Of a DNA stretch of 64,000 nucleotides, positions 24,761 to 34,218 are shown one piece after another. Numbering within the stretch: position 1 is the first letter of the stretch; every line of letters begins with the position of its first letter. The notes under the pieces are model-generated. The model was given only the letters and a program-made list of their open reading frames with translations, did not search any database and was not told the DNA's origin. The position numbers and the translations under genes were made by a program. Source of the stretch: Labia minor (lineage: Eukaryota; Arthropoda; Insecta; Dermaptera; Spongiphoridae); assembly GCA_963082975.1 (NCBI GenBank), contig OY720344.1, positions 73,892,053 through 73,956,052 of the forward strand, written 5' to 3'.

Positions 24761-25229
24761 CTGTGTGTCTGTATGTATGTATGTAGACAAGATTACCCAA
24801 AAATGGTTTAAGGAACTTTGGATTTTGAGTCTACCTCTAAATTTATTTATCTCATGAATTATATATTAAAGTTGAATATGATTAAAAAATTTTTTGATTA
24901 TCTCAGAAATTTTGAAATTTTTAAAGAACAAATCCCTGGATATATTTGGTTAGATAAAATTAATATGTTTATAATAATTAAATAAATACTAGAGTTTATC
25001 ACTTTAGTTTAATATATGAAATCATAAAAATATTCATAAACATTACACTATAGCATAAAAAAGAGTAAAAAGAAACTAGTATATGTATACAAAAATAAAT
25101 ATAAATTTTAATTATTTTCCTCGATTCTTTATTAATATATTGTGTTTATTTTAGGATAACTCTATAATTATCATTAAACCAGTATCATCATTTCCACAAG
25201 AGGAATCTACCGAACTTAGTTTACCTTAA
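13507..25229 (+). CDS. Testis-specific serine/threonine kinase (TSSK family), complete, 7 exons
   Basis: Exons: 13507-13623, 13682-13804, 17603-17811, 17873-18133, 23661-23793, 23876-24013, 25155-25229. All are GT-AG and in phase, giving 351 aa. TSSKs are CaMK-group kinases acting in post-meiotic male germ cells. Visible landmarks are the glycine loop LGEGSYAK (32-39), catalytic Lys57 in ACKII, alpha-C Glu76 in FLPREL, HRDLKCEN with Asp151 and Asn156, DFG (169-171), activation-loop SKTYCGS with Thr188 (the conserved TSSK T-loop threonine), APE (197-199) and Asp212 in ADHWSMG. The combination GEGSYAK, FLPRE, HRDLKCEN and SKT.CGS is typical of TSSK rather than other CaMK kinases. The roughly 60-residue tail after the kinase domain is Lys/Ser-rich and unrecognised. 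Introns 2 (3.8 kb), 4 (5.5 kb) and 6 (1.1 kb) are loaded with transposons. Which TSSK paralogue it is cannot be decided. Confidence 0.95.
14590..14900. other. C/A-rich compositional island in TSSK intron 2
   Basis: Between about 14620 and 14830 the + strand is almost only C and A (CACCACCAGAGCACC..., CCCGCCCGACCCCACCACCG). On the + strand a frame without ATG stays open for about 80 codons after a stop near 14613 and would encode a Pro/Thr/His/Gln/Asn-rich stretch. On the minus strand it would be Gly/Val/Trp-rich. Neither resembles a known protein. Upstream (14470-14590) composition is also above background. It may be a low-complexity part of an unidentified transposon, since nothing ties it to the host kinase. 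Confidence 0.5.
15559..16523. mobile_element. hAT-type non-autonomous element, 8-bp TSD, carrying a HINE-1 insertion
   Basis: A 965-bp element starting CAGTGATTTTCAACAACTGT and ending AGTTGAGAATCACTG, flanked by perfect octamers CCCTAAAT at 15551-15558 and 16524-16531. The outer portions are GTGCCGCGAGAT...-type sequence (15559-15770, 16417-16523). The middle is a complete HINE-1 copy. A second, truncated version with the same order lies at 31055-31390. No transposase. Confidence 0.87.
15775..16416 (+). mobile_element. Full-length HINE-1 element (DINE-1/Helentron-like), innermost of nest
   Basis: Order: T-run, 5' inverted segment ACTATCTCGC (15775-15784), CA/TG microsatellite (about 15888-15955), body including CACGCGCCAACACGTGACGT, 3' inverted segment GCGAGATAGT (16389-16398), then a hairpin GAGTG-GAGA-CACTC (16400-16413) and CAG. 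Subterminal inverted repeats, a central microsatellite and a 3' hairpin are the published layout of Helentron-derived DINE-1/HINE elements. I see no terminal CTAG-type tetramer shared by all copies, so the class is inferred from layout. Confidence 0.72.
18240..18905 (-). pseudogene. RTE-like non-LTR reverse transcriptase fragment
   Basis: Read on the minus strand, about 18825-18905 gives QVLGYADNLNIIGDSTNSIK, the active-site box of non-LTR reverse transcriptase with the second catalytic Asp changed to Asn (YADD to YADN). Further downstream on that strand RRLYNEELHDLYSSP (about 18460) and the C-terminal basic part follow. Stops and frameshifts are frequent. Related pieces: 36666-36960, 44217-44525, 50130-50480, 51115-51290 and 57068-57710. 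It lies in TSSK intron 4, antisense to the gene. Confidence 0.75.
18941..19565 (+). mobile_element. Mariner-like element, internally deleted (copy A)
   Basis: Inverted arms 18984-19050 and 19491-19559 match over about 68 bp. The left end reads TACAGGGTTACTC. A frame from ATG 19159 encodes the N-terminal helix-turn-helix part (MAAIPQEKSFCVLQ..., KQIYEWHRKF) and stops at about 19353. The far end, before 19498, encodes a C-terminal tail like FDICRVTHGAHIEYQL. The DDE catalytic centre between them is missing, so it could only move with help in trans. It lies in TSSK intron 4. Confidence 0.8.
20820..21075 (+). mobile_element. tRNA-derived SINE, family A
   Basis: Starts near a Pol III B-box-like GGGTTCAAGTTTCTGG (20830), then AAAGGGAATTTCTCGAGCTG, a GGGACGG block, GATAAAAAGTAGCG and a 3' part with GTAGGACGTACAAAAGTCAG. 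The same modules recur at 29545-29640, 36340-36530 (-), 49060-49205 (-) and 55420-55615. The A-box half is missing here. See 36340 for the fullest head. Confidence 0.65.
21292..21402. repeat. Unclassified dispersed repeat (also at 32965-33030)
   Basis: Shares AAGTTGACCTGTGGCCAGG and CGGTTTGAAGTAAATTAATT with 32972-33030, where the intervening bases differ by a short deletion. Each copy directly precedes other transposon sequence (CRE pair and HINE-2 here, jockey tail there). No ORF. Confidence 0.55.
21509..21536. promoter_or_regulatory. Pair of perfect TGACGTCA (CRE) palindromes
   Basis: TGACGTCA at 21509-21516 and again at 21529-21536, spaced 20 bp start to start, in otherwise AT-rich DNA of TSSK intron 4. 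CRE octamers bind CREB/CREM/ATF bZIP factors. An exact pair is unlikely by chance at this composition, but position in an intron next to transposons makes function uncertain. Confidence 0.45.
21560..21960 (+). mobile_element. HINE-2 element with internal direct duplication
   Basis: Contains two versions of a roughly 95-bp module (GCATGATTCGTGGTGATATG... at about 21602 and GCATGATTCGTGGAGATATG... at about 21867). Each leads to a CTATCGTCG-type block (CCTATCGTCGATCGCTAATA; ACTATCGTCGGTCGGTAAAA). The CGGACGGCC/GGACAGAC microsatellite lies between, at about 21810-21835. The same modular order appears in reverse at 40676-41085. Confidence 0.72.
21969..23049 (-). pseudogene. Jockey-like non-LTR retrotransposon, 5'-truncated, 3' end with poly(A)
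   Basis: Minus-strand order: RT segment GVPRGSVMGPLLYLIY and active-site FADDTAIL (22807-23049), then a diverged KYL/RLTW region and a T-run, then the C-terminal part YNSILKSIWTYGVQLWGSAS ... RYLSLRILHRDL (22291-22632). A 3' untranslated part follows, ending in a poly(A) tail seen as a T-run at about 21970-21984. This is the typical jockey ORF2 3' end. Frameshifts separate the blocks. It abuts HINE-2 on one side and a mariner remnant on the other, inside TSSK intron 4. Confidence 0.85.
23055..23572 (-). pseudogene. Mariner-like transposase C-terminal remnant (copy B)
   Basis: On the minus strand, ISRNFPVNWPPRLSDLIPLD and then YFLWGYV, preceded by DMLKDEFGEQL (about 23205-23320). This is the catalytic-domain segment of insect mariner-like transposases around the third acidic residue. 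A stop follows YFLWGYVN. The right end reads, outward, TAGGGTGATTTTTTAAG, a plausible terminal repeat. The other terminus is lost where the jockey fragment begins. Confidence 0.75.
24590..24815 (+). mobile_element. HINE-1 5' fragment with long microsatellite
   Basis: In TSSK intron 6. Begins AAAGAGATAGTATTGCGATC, continues with CACTAAGGTTGAATAAAATG and an expanded GCCT/CT/TA/TG microsatellite (about 24702-24786), then AAGATTACCCAAAAATGG. The remaining 3' half is absent. The adjacent 24340-24530 patch is of normal composition and unidentified. Confidence 0.65.
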
Positions 25230-26239
25230 TTATTTTTTTCTTTTAATCAAGATAAAAAATCCTTTAAAAAATCTAATTGATTCTATCAAGTAAATGTGAA
25301 AACTATAGATCCATAAGGGCATTAAAAAAAATGAAAAAAATTTTTTATCGAATTCAAAATATGTTTTATATTAATTTCTTTATTATTTTATTATTTATGT
25401 AAATTACATCATATTTAATTTTAATTTATTTATTTTATTAGTTTTATTTAAATGAATAATGGAATCGTTCAATTATATAATTGCACGTTTATAAAAGCTG
25501 TTAAGATAGATTATATATATAATACCTTATCAATGATAAAAAGACTAATTAGAAAAAAATAATTTAATTGCTACTAATTTCGGCTAAAACTGGTTAAATG
25601 CACATTTGAGCCGTTCAATGCACAGTTCAATTAACTATTTTAAAAAATATTACATTTCAATGTCAACCGATAGTATTCATCGTTGGTTTTTATATTCTTA
25701 ATAAAAATTTCCCAAATAATGAATATCAACAATATTATTATTTTTTTTGGCCATTCATTAATCTATATTATATATATTATTATATTATTATCTATAATTA
25801 ATCTATTATAGAGACTACTTTGATTAAATGATTGAATTTAAATTTATTACTTTTTTTCCTTAAACTGAAACAAATTTTTCTAATTAGTTTTTATCTTATT
25901 AGGATTGCATGAAATGCACCAATTACAAAAAATGTATACCGGGTCTGAATTGTGCATTTTTGTATTGTTGAGGGTGTAGTTGAGGTAGATCGAATGAACG
26001 AGCATTCGGAAAGGTAATTCAGCAGAACTCGAACAAATTGTTGATTACCTTTTGAGCATAGGGCCTTTTTGATCCACTCAAATTGGTGGAAACTATGCAC
26101 CTCTTTAACCAGGTAGATTCTATTTCAGGTTGTCCCGAATGTGGCGGTTTCATATCAAAATCCACAAAATCAAAGGCACTCTCAGCTGATTCAAAGAGGG
26201 TTACACTCCAAACCCCTTATTATTTATTTTTTTAATAAG
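25230..26239. other. TSSK 3' flank with an unidentified 320-bp higher-complexity patch
   Basis: The TSSK 3'UTR is expected here but no distinctive signal stands out. About 25895-26215 has normal base composition and a minus-strand open frame (25891-26100, MHSFHQFEWIKKALCSKGNQ...) that I cannot match to any family. It may be an old transposon or gene fragment. The rest is A/T. Confidence 0.35.
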
Positions 26240-26890
26240 GCAAACTTTCTTTTTCATAACTTTTTCCAAATTCCATTTGGTGAGGCTTGGAAGAGTTAAT
26301 TTATGGGAAGAGGAGGAGGCACTATTAAACATTCAATTGTTTTTTTTATTTAATTATTTTTTTTTAAAAAAAGAAAGTTTTAAATAATTGATTTCCGCAT
26401 TTTACTCTTCTTTTACTACCTTCGAGACAAATTTGAATCATTTTCATTAAAATTAAAATTTGTAATAGTTCTCCCCTATCCAAGTGTCATATGTTTTGTT
26501 AAAGTTTACAAATAATTGTTGAACCGAAATAATAAATTCGCGTTTTTTTCTAATATTATTGTTTTAGAATATTTGATCTAATCTTGATCGATTTGGCCTG
26601 AATCCGCATTGATATTCTCCCACTATTTCCTCTGTATATGGTGGTAAATTTATTAAAATAATGTTTGAGAGAATATTATAAGACCTTGTCCCCCTGTAAT
26701 TATTACAATCAGTTTTATTTTCTCTTTAAAAATATGGAGTAATAATAACTTCTTTCTTTTTCATTACTTTTCCAAATTCTGTTTAGCGAGGCTTGGAAGG
26801 GCTATTTTATGGGGAGAGGAAGAGGCCCTATTAAATATTCAATTATTTTTTTTAAATTTAATTAATTTTTTTAAAAAAAAATAATTGAAT
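26240..26890. repeat. Diverged direct repeat pair, about 135 bp each
   Basis: About 26245-26378 and 26750-26886 share TTTCTTTTTCAT, TTTCCAAATTC, GAGGCTTGGAAG, TTTATGGG-AGAGGA and CATTCAATT/ATTCAATTA followed by a T/A-rich tail. They lie about 500 bp apart in the same orientation. They could be two insertions of one short element or a local duplication. No coding frame. Confidence 0.6.
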
Positions 26891-29540
26891 ATCATGATTA
26901 TTTTCATCAACTTTTTATTTTCTTGTTGAAATAAGCAATGTACAAACCTTGGTATCTTTAAAGATTTTTTGCTATTTAAGTAGAATTAATTATTATTATA
27001 ATACTTAGTCAATATAAAATTTAAATTCCAACACTAAAGATATTTTATAGTTATATTATAAATAGATCATATTTTTTCATTATAAATTTTTATTAATTTA
27101 TTTAATATTTTACTTTTTTTCATTGGAGAAAATATTTCAGGTGAATGTAAATGTTATCTATATGTGTAATCAATAATAATAATATTAATAAATTATCAAA
27201 TAATTTCCTTTTCATTGATCTGATAAATAGTGTTTGGAAAGAAATAAAATATAGTTAAGCCTATTGTCTTAGAAAAAAATTATGTTAAAGTATAATTTAT
27301 TTTTAAATTTTAACATGTACACGTATCTATGTTTATAATAAATACTAAATTTTCGTTTTTTATGATTTTTAACAATTATTGAAAATCCTTAAAGTTATAA
27401 ATAAATGTTCTATATAATATCCTTAAATTTTAAGGTTTGGGGTAAAATGAAATATAAATTTAATTGTGTCTTAAAAAACTTTATTTTTGTTGCTCCCCCC
27501 ACCCCCACAGCCTTAAAAGTCACAGAAGGAAGAGGTAATTAGTTATCTTCCATACGGTCCATCGGATGTTAGTAAAAAAATAAATTCTAATTGCAAGTTT
27601 CTAGTTTATTTGTTCATTTGTGACTCAGAAATAATTAGTTAATAAATAAGAAATATCATCGAATTATATATTGCAATTGTAGTAATTTGTTCATATATGA
27701 AGATAAGTAAACTTCAGTGATATTAACTACCATAGTAATAATAGTTATATAAATCATTTTATTATTATTCCTTTAAACCTAAATAAAATGAAATTCTAAT
27801 AAAATATCAATGATAACTTTTGATATTTTTATCATTTTCAGTACAAATTCCATTGACTTTATAAATTATTACTGAAACTGGAATAAAAAAAGATGAGAGG
27901 TATTATTTGAAAAGAGGATATAATAATTTTTATAGAAATAAAATAAAAGAGATTTTATTTAGAAGAGTTATTTAATTAGTCAATATATAAACAAGAATTT
28001 ACTTTTTTTTCTGTTCTCTTATTACAAAATTGATAAATATGCCTACATATAAAATACAACATATACTTAATTAATGTTAATATGTATTTTCTAATTTTTC
28101 TTTGGTGACAAAAATATAATACCTATTATTGAATCGTAAAATATTTTTTTTTGTTTAAAATAGATATTATAAACGTGAGAATTGGTCTATTTTTATGATG
28201 ATGATAATATAATATCATAATGATGCTTTGGGGGAAAATTTATAATTAGTTTTCCAAATTGTGTATTTATTATTAGTATTATATTATTGATTACAAAATG
28301 ATTTTGTATCTATTTTATTTTTAAAAATTTATATATATATAATTATTAATAATAGTAAAGAATATTAAAAAAAATTCATCTATTTGAGAAAAACTTACTA
28401 CTTACTAAATAATTCATAATAGTTTTGATTTGGTTGAAAATAAACTCATATTTTTTATTAATATTATGAATTTTTAATTCAAACAAAAAGTATAAAAAAG
28501 AAATAAGAGAATACTTTATTTATAAAATTCAAGCTTTATTCGGTTTTAGAATATCGGTTAAACAAATAAAAAAAAGAGGGCACCACTATATATTGGTTGT
28601 CCTCCAAATAGTCTGGCTTAAGCTAGAATCGGCTCAATGGCCTTTGATTCCAAATCTTGTGTAAATATTAATATAAATGCGAAATAAATTTTTGCCAACC
28701 ATCTTGACTAAGCAGATCGCCCTGACCTATTATTATTCATTCAATTTTATAATATATAAGAAATAGATATGTTCTTGACCAATTATTGGATGAATCAATT
28801 TGACAATCAAGCTTATATTTTATTTTTTATATAATAATTATACATATATATCATTTTTTTGGAATTTTTTTTGTCCAATCACTGATTTTTACTTTTGCTA
28901 TTCTATTAAAAAAGATAATTTACTCGTGACCTAATTCAGTTATTAGGTCGGAAAATCTCCCCCCTCCCCAACTCATTTTTCTGTGAAAAGAAAAAGCTCT
29001 CCTATAAATCTGATAGAGAGAAATCAATAGAACTCAACTCCAGGTTCTATAAAAGGCAACAAATTGTATATAAATTTATTGATCTATTTTGGAACCCTCT
29101 TATCTGATTCGTGGAAAATTCAAGAATACAAATATCAATCAGAAATAAAATAATAAGTAGAGAACGTTTTGTATCACAAATCATTTGAAAGTTATTTAAA
29201 TTTTTTTTAAAGAGGAAATGAAAAAGAAACCCTTGAATGATCATTTATTATGATCCGCAATTTTTCATTCAATTGATAATTTTAACATATATTCATAAAG
29301 TACAAGGCTTCGTCCATAATTCGTATTGTTGTCAAATTTCTTCTTTCACTACTCATTAAGGATTTTGTTCTATTTCAAAATTACTTCAGTTTAATTTTTA
29401 ATCCATTTTTTATAATCGAATTAATATAAAATTCAATATTAGTATTTAGTGGTGCAAATCATTTTGATTACTCATTTAAATATTGTGTTTTAACATAATA
29501 CCAGTTTAAAATATTTAGTTACCTCCCAAAAACAAAATGC
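26891..29540. other. AT-rich non-genic stretch
   Basis: No exon or RNA gene seen. Minor patches: a C-run near 27494-27510, a mixed-composition patch 28575-28725 (GGGCACCACTATATATTGGT...) that could be an old SINE, and 28930-29040. A 65-codon minus frame at 29047-29244 lacks any known motif. Confidence 0.4.
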
Positions 29541-29544
29541 ACCC

Positions 29545-29640
29545 AGCCTTCTGGATCAAAATTGGGGATGCTGCTTGATAAAAAGTAGCGCCTCCGATCA
29601 GGAAAATCAAGATAAACGTTGATCATAGGACACCTTACTC
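29545..29640 (+). mobile_element. SINE family A fragment
   Basis: CTGGATCAAAATTGGGGATG, CTTGATAAAAAGTAGCGCCT and CCGATCAGGAAAATCAAGAT match the 3' body of the copies at 20820 and 36340. The tRNA-like head is absent. Confidence 0.6.
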
Positions 29641-31054
29641 CGCTTAAGTGGTCTTGATAAGCTCTGTCATTTCTTTCAATATATTGAAAGATATGTACAA
29701 AAATTACAAGTTTTTTTACTCTCCAAAAAATAAGATTTTCACTTCAAAAAAAGCTTAAGAATACAGCACCCCTAAATATCGAATTGAACTACTATTGATA
29801 TATTACAGATTTATTAATTCAAAAGCCTTTCAGAGTCCTTAATGGTTAATCAATATTATATCATAAATCTATATTATAAATAAAATATTAGAATGAAACT
29901 TACTGTTATTTATTTTATTTATTGAAGGTTCTTGACTTTTAAGAAACACATATATATGTAAATATATAAGTATGTATATATTTAAATATTTTCTTTGAAT
30001 GATAAATTAAAAGAAAATAATTATTTTTTATATAAATTATTATCAAATATAAAAACTAAACTATTAAAGCCTATATTTTTTGAGTTATGTAAACTAAAAT
30101 TAAACTTAAATAATTTACAACTTAAAAAGGATAATTTTTCATTAAACAGAAGAAACTTTAATTTAAATGTGCATAAAGCAAATATATCAATAGATTTGAA
30201 ACTTCACCGAATGTGTAATTAAAAATTATTTCTGGTAATTTTTTTAAGTTTAATTTTAGTTTACATTAAGTATTAAAATGTTTCTACAAGTATCTAATGT
30301 TACATCGCTGTATTAATAATCAATTTAATAAAATTTAAGATTGTATTGTATTTTATTGAGTTAATTATAAAAACTATATAAAACTTTTCTTAATCTTCAT
30401 CTCTCAACTTGAACCAAATATTACGTTTTCTAATACTCTGTGACAATATGGCTATTGACTAGAAACTATAAAGAACCTGTTTTTTTAATTCCCTGAAAGC
30501 TCTGATCATCAAAACCTGTAATACTTGTTTACTATTACATCATTATTATGAAAAGTAAATTAAATAAATAAATGATTGAAGAAAAATAAAATAAATAATA
30601 ATTTCAACTAATATGGTACAATTTTAAATATGATCATATTGAAATGGAATTTATAAAACAATAGAATAAATAGAAGGGACACTACAATTCAATTTTCATT
30701 TCATCAATTGAAAACCTATAAACCAATAAAACTTGTAATTAAAGTATATAATTAATTGGAATACTATTATTTATTATAATTTAATAAAAAAATAATAATA
30801 ATTTGTAGTTTGTTATACCTACTCTATTTTAAATTAAGTAAAATTAAATAATTTTAGAGATAAATAAATACATCAATTAAAATGTAATTTTGGATAAATA
30901 GGTAAACTTGTTTTTTTTTTAAATATATTAATTAGGAAAAATATATCATCTTTCCCAGAAGTCACATTTTGACGAAAATTACCTGAATCTTTTTCTTTTT
31001 GGAGATTTATTTATCTATCTAGAATTATAACTTAATCGTACAAACGGTGTAGAG
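29641..31054. other. AT-rich non-genic stretch with one Lys/Asn/Leu-rich frame
   Basis: A 75-codon frame at 29995-30222 (+) (MNDKLKENNYFLYKLLSN...) is lysine-, asparagine- and leucine-rich. It has no recognised domain and is most likely chance in AT-rich DNA. Nothing else supports a gene. Confidence 0.35.
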
Positions 31055-31390
31055 CAGTGATTCTCAACTACTGTGAAGCGAAGTTACGAGGCTCTTATAC
31101 TTATTTTTCTAAATTTTTTCAATTTGGTTCTAAAAAAAGATACAACATTTTTGGGACTAGGTTCTAAAACATTTCCAACTTTTTTCGCTGAAAAAATCGT
31201 AATTAATTTTTTAACACGACTGCAAATCACGCGCCAGCACGTGACGTGGTGCCATCAAGAGCCAAACACGCGCTGGTTTAATATATATTTATTAATGTAT
31301 AATTTATAATTAATTAAAATTAATTTAAATATAATATATGTTATTTAATCCAATTCAAATTGCGAGATAGTCGAGTAGAGACACTCCAGA
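31055..31390 (+). mobile_element. Truncated hAT plus HINE-1 composite, second copy
   Basis: Begins CAGTGATTCTCAACTACTGT, the same left end as the element at 15559, runs to about 31186, then switches to the 3' half of HINE-1 (CACGCGCCAGCACGTGACGT at about 31229; hairpin GAGTA-GAGA-CACTC ending about 31388). The right hAT end is missing. The following minus-strand frame (31355-31540) is unrecognised, and a NNVPAHTK-like string near 31530 weakly suggests a Tc1-type transposase scrap. Confidence 0.65.
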
Positions 31391-32247
31391 TTTTCTCCAT
31401 GATGTTGGTCCACATTCATCATCCCTAGTTTTGCACTCAAGATAAGAATTGTGTTGGTTAAGTGGAAAGAATGCAATTTGTATAAAACTAAACTCCTCCA
31501 AAATGTAATCTCTGTACTCTTTTTGTGTGAGCAGGAACATTATTCATAAGTACTGCTCGAAAACTGAACAGAATATTCAAGCTCGTAACCCGAAAAATTC
31601 GACTGTAATGTGAATTTTTCATATCTATTATATATATATATATATATGTATATTTATATATATTTAGAAAACTTACTATATATGTGTACATAATCTATAT
31701 GTGAAATTATTTATAAAAGTCAGTTGCTACAGTAGTAAATAAATAAAAAATTCAATCTTTAAAGTTCTACTCTCACCTTAGCAGTTGCTATCTATCAATT
31801 GCAAAAACAACCTTCGAAGGGTGATAAATTTCCAATGAATGGTTTTCAAAGAATAATCTTCACGCAACGTCGGTACATCTTGTGAGATAAAATCTCAATG
31901 GCTGTGAGAATGTTTGTTACTCTCAGCTAAGTTCATTCCTCACCCCATCCCCACCACCTATCATTTCTATTTCAACCGTAGATTTTGTTTTCATTGATCC
32001 GTAAACTTATCTCTCATAAAGTGTGGCTGCAAATCTTGGTTAAGTTAAGAATTTCAGTATCCACAAAATTCATTTCTATTTTACTGATTCTTATGTGATC
32101 AATGAAAATGGATAAATAAAAGAAAAGATAAAAGTTTATCCCAAGCTTTGGAATGAAAAATGATCCAAGTTGTTTTTGAAGTTCTACTTTTCTTAAAATA
32201 AAAATTACTGATATATTAAGTCATAATTATCTATTTTAAATATGTAT
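31391..32247. other. Mixed non-genic stretch
   Basis: Contains a TA microsatellite (about 31627-31660) and a mixed-composition patch at 31840-32060 without recognisable coding. No RNA gene is seen. Confidence 0.35.
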
Positions 32248-32250
32248 GTA

Positions 32251-32490
32251 CAGTGATGGAAAAAAGACATTACCATTCTAGCTAGTGCAGCGCCTTTCTC
32301 AATAGCTTTAATACGTAAATCAAAATTTAAGAAATTAATTTTTAATACAATAAAAACATAAAAAAGTCTTCAATCATTTAAAATTAAATTTATATTACAA
32401 ATGAATTTCTTTTATTTTGATATATATATTAATATTGTTGAGAAAGGCGCTGCATTAGTTAGAATAATGTTGTCTTTTTCCGTCATATAC
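32251..32490. mobile_element. Tc1/mariner-type MITE, TA-flanked
   Basis: A 240-bp element beginning CAGTGATGGAAAAAAGACAT. The right end reads inward GTATATGACGGAAAAAGACA. Inverted arms of about 50 bp share GACA..ATTCTA.CTA.TGCAGC and GCGCCTTTCTCAA. TA dinucleotides flank both ends (32249-32250, 32491-32492). The AT-rich interior has no ORF. Confidence 0.8.
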
Positions 32491-33034
32491 TATAACATTT
32501 CAATAATAATTCAATATCCTAAAACTAAAATAAACAAATATTATATCTTTTAAAATCATTCAAATTTTAAATTATAAATTTAGAAATTATTAAATAATAT
32601 ATACAGACAGGGTCGTATAGTATTGCAATATCAGAAACTATAAAAGTTACAGAGTTGGTTAAATTAACATTTTAGAATTTTATAAATGATTAATTATATT
32701 TTTTAATAATATGTCAACTAATAGAATTTTTTTATGATTTCAACGGGTTTCTCTACTGCCCCGGGACAGATGCAACCATTACCGCCTTCACACTCATTCA
32801 AACATTGAATTTTCAATCAAATTCCATTTTATCTGAATCTTAAAATTTTTGGAAACTAAACTGTTAATGATAATTCATGTTTTAGTATTCAAAATTCAGT
32901 TATTATCCAGAAACTATAAGATTTTTGAATATAAATTAAATTTAAGAATATTTATGAAAAGTCATAAAAAATAAGTTGACCTGTGGCCAGGACCGTCGGT
33001 TTGAAATAAATTAATTTCCAGATACAGAAATAAT

Positions 33035-33545
33035 TTCATTTTTTTTTTATTGATTTACAAGTCATAAGACCGTTTTACAATATTATTTGAACAATGCAAG
33101 ATAATTAAACTTTGTGCGAGTTTGACACCACAGATAAATTTCCATTTATCACTGGAGGGGGAGTAACACTCATAAAGTTTTTTTCACTAAATCGGCGGGT
33201 TTAGTTCGTTTAAGTCTTCTCAAAATTTCATTGTGGATTAAGAGACGAGAAGCCAGGAGATTGGGGTGATTTTTAAGGCCAAGTTCATGACTTTCGGACA
33301 TTGCACTTCGTTCTTCAATAATGGTATTCATTTTTATATCTCGATGAATATCTTTATCGCAACAATACCATGGAGCATACAACAATACTACGTAGCACTT
33401 TATTTTGGAAAGTTTGAATTATTTTTATATTTGATTTACAACCCCACAACTGTAGTCTATAAGTCCAAACAGGTTTCAAAATTTGTTTATATAGCAGTAG
33501 TTTCTTGTGAACCGAGAGTTTAGAATTACTACCATGAGCTATTCC
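33035..33545 (-). pseudogene. Jockey-like RT C-terminal remnant with poly(A) tail
   Basis: Minus strand: PVWTYRLQLWGCKSNIKIIQ, a frameshift, then YAPWYCCDKDIHRDIKM ... LGLKNHPNLLASRLLIHNEI and LRRLKRTKPADL (33170-33385). The tail is a poly(A) run seen as T at about 33038-33049. It is the jockey ORF2 carboxy end, a different subfamily from that at 21969. One frameshift separates the WTYRLQLWG and APWY blocks. Confidence 0.82.
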
Positions 33546-33562
33546 ATTTTAGATTTTAAATA

Positions 33563-34135
33563 TCAGGTCGTCAAGTATGAAATTTGTAGAAAAAAACACA
33601 AAGTTTATTGATAACTTACAAACATAAGGAGTTATTCTAATCACCGAAGTATGCACCCATATTGTCTACACACTTTTGCCATTTAAGTGGGAGGTTATTC
33701 AGGCCGTTAGTATAAAACCCTGGTGAACGGGAGTCAATGAATTCCTGGAAGGCCAGTTTAACTGCATTATCGGAATTAAACTTTTTTCCTATCAAGAAGT
33801 TGTCCAAATTTCGGAAGAAGTGGTAGTCAGTGGGGGCTTGGTCTGGTGAGTATGGTGGATGATGGAGAAGTTCCTACTCCAATTCCTGTATCTTTGCCAC
33901 AGTCATTTGTGCAGTGTGTGGTCTAGCGTTATCATGCAAAAGGATAGATGTCGATCTGTTGACCAATCTGGGCTGTTTTTCTTTAAGTTTTTGCATCATT
34001 TCATCCAGTTGGTTGCAGTATATGTCTGCTGTAATCGATGAGCCAGGTTTCATGAACTCATAATGGATTACACCTGCGTGGAACCCACTTATCCAACTTT
34101 TTCACCTTCCCGATTTGCGCTAAGTGAGTCAATAT
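33563..34135 (-). pseudogene. Mariner (Hsmar/Mos-type) deletion derivative, copy 1
   Basis: On the minus strand: KLDKWVPR, then an internal deletion joining directly to a GVIHYEFMKPG-type block, SSITADIYCNQLDEMMQKLK, LLHDNARPHTAQMTVAKIQE, a TAG stop at 33874-33876, then HHPPYSPDQAPTDYHFFRNL and the C-terminus with WQKCVDNMGAYF. HDNARPH and PPYSPD..PTDYHFF carry the second and third catalytic Asp. One inverted end (CAGGTCGTCAAGTATGAAAT) is at 33563. The other is lost next to a HINE-2 scrap. Dead element; see 53615 for its sibling. Confidence 0.88.
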
Positions 34136-34143
34136 TGTTTGTT

Positions 34144-34218
34144 TATGCATTAAGTAAATATACTAAATTTTATCAAAATCCGTTGAGCCGTTCAAGCTGT
34201 ACACATCTATACGGACTA
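34144..34218 (+). mobile_element. HINE-2 fragment
   Basis: TGCATTAAGTAAATATACTA and AATCCGTTGAGCCGTTCAAG through CACATCTATACGGAC match the middle of the 21560 copy. It is wedged between the mariner and Penelope-like remnants. Confidence 0.65.

Noticed and set aside
29995..30222. Lys/Asn/Leu-rich 75-codon frame
   Set aside because: Such frames are expected in A/T-rich DNA, and no domain or neighbouring exon supports it.
31355..31690. Host exon (minus strand, QKEYRDYILEEFSFIQIAFF...)
   Set aside because: A frameshift is needed to join the two halves, and the only weak resemblance is to a Tc1-type NN.PAHTK segment, so it was kept only as a possible transposon scrap.
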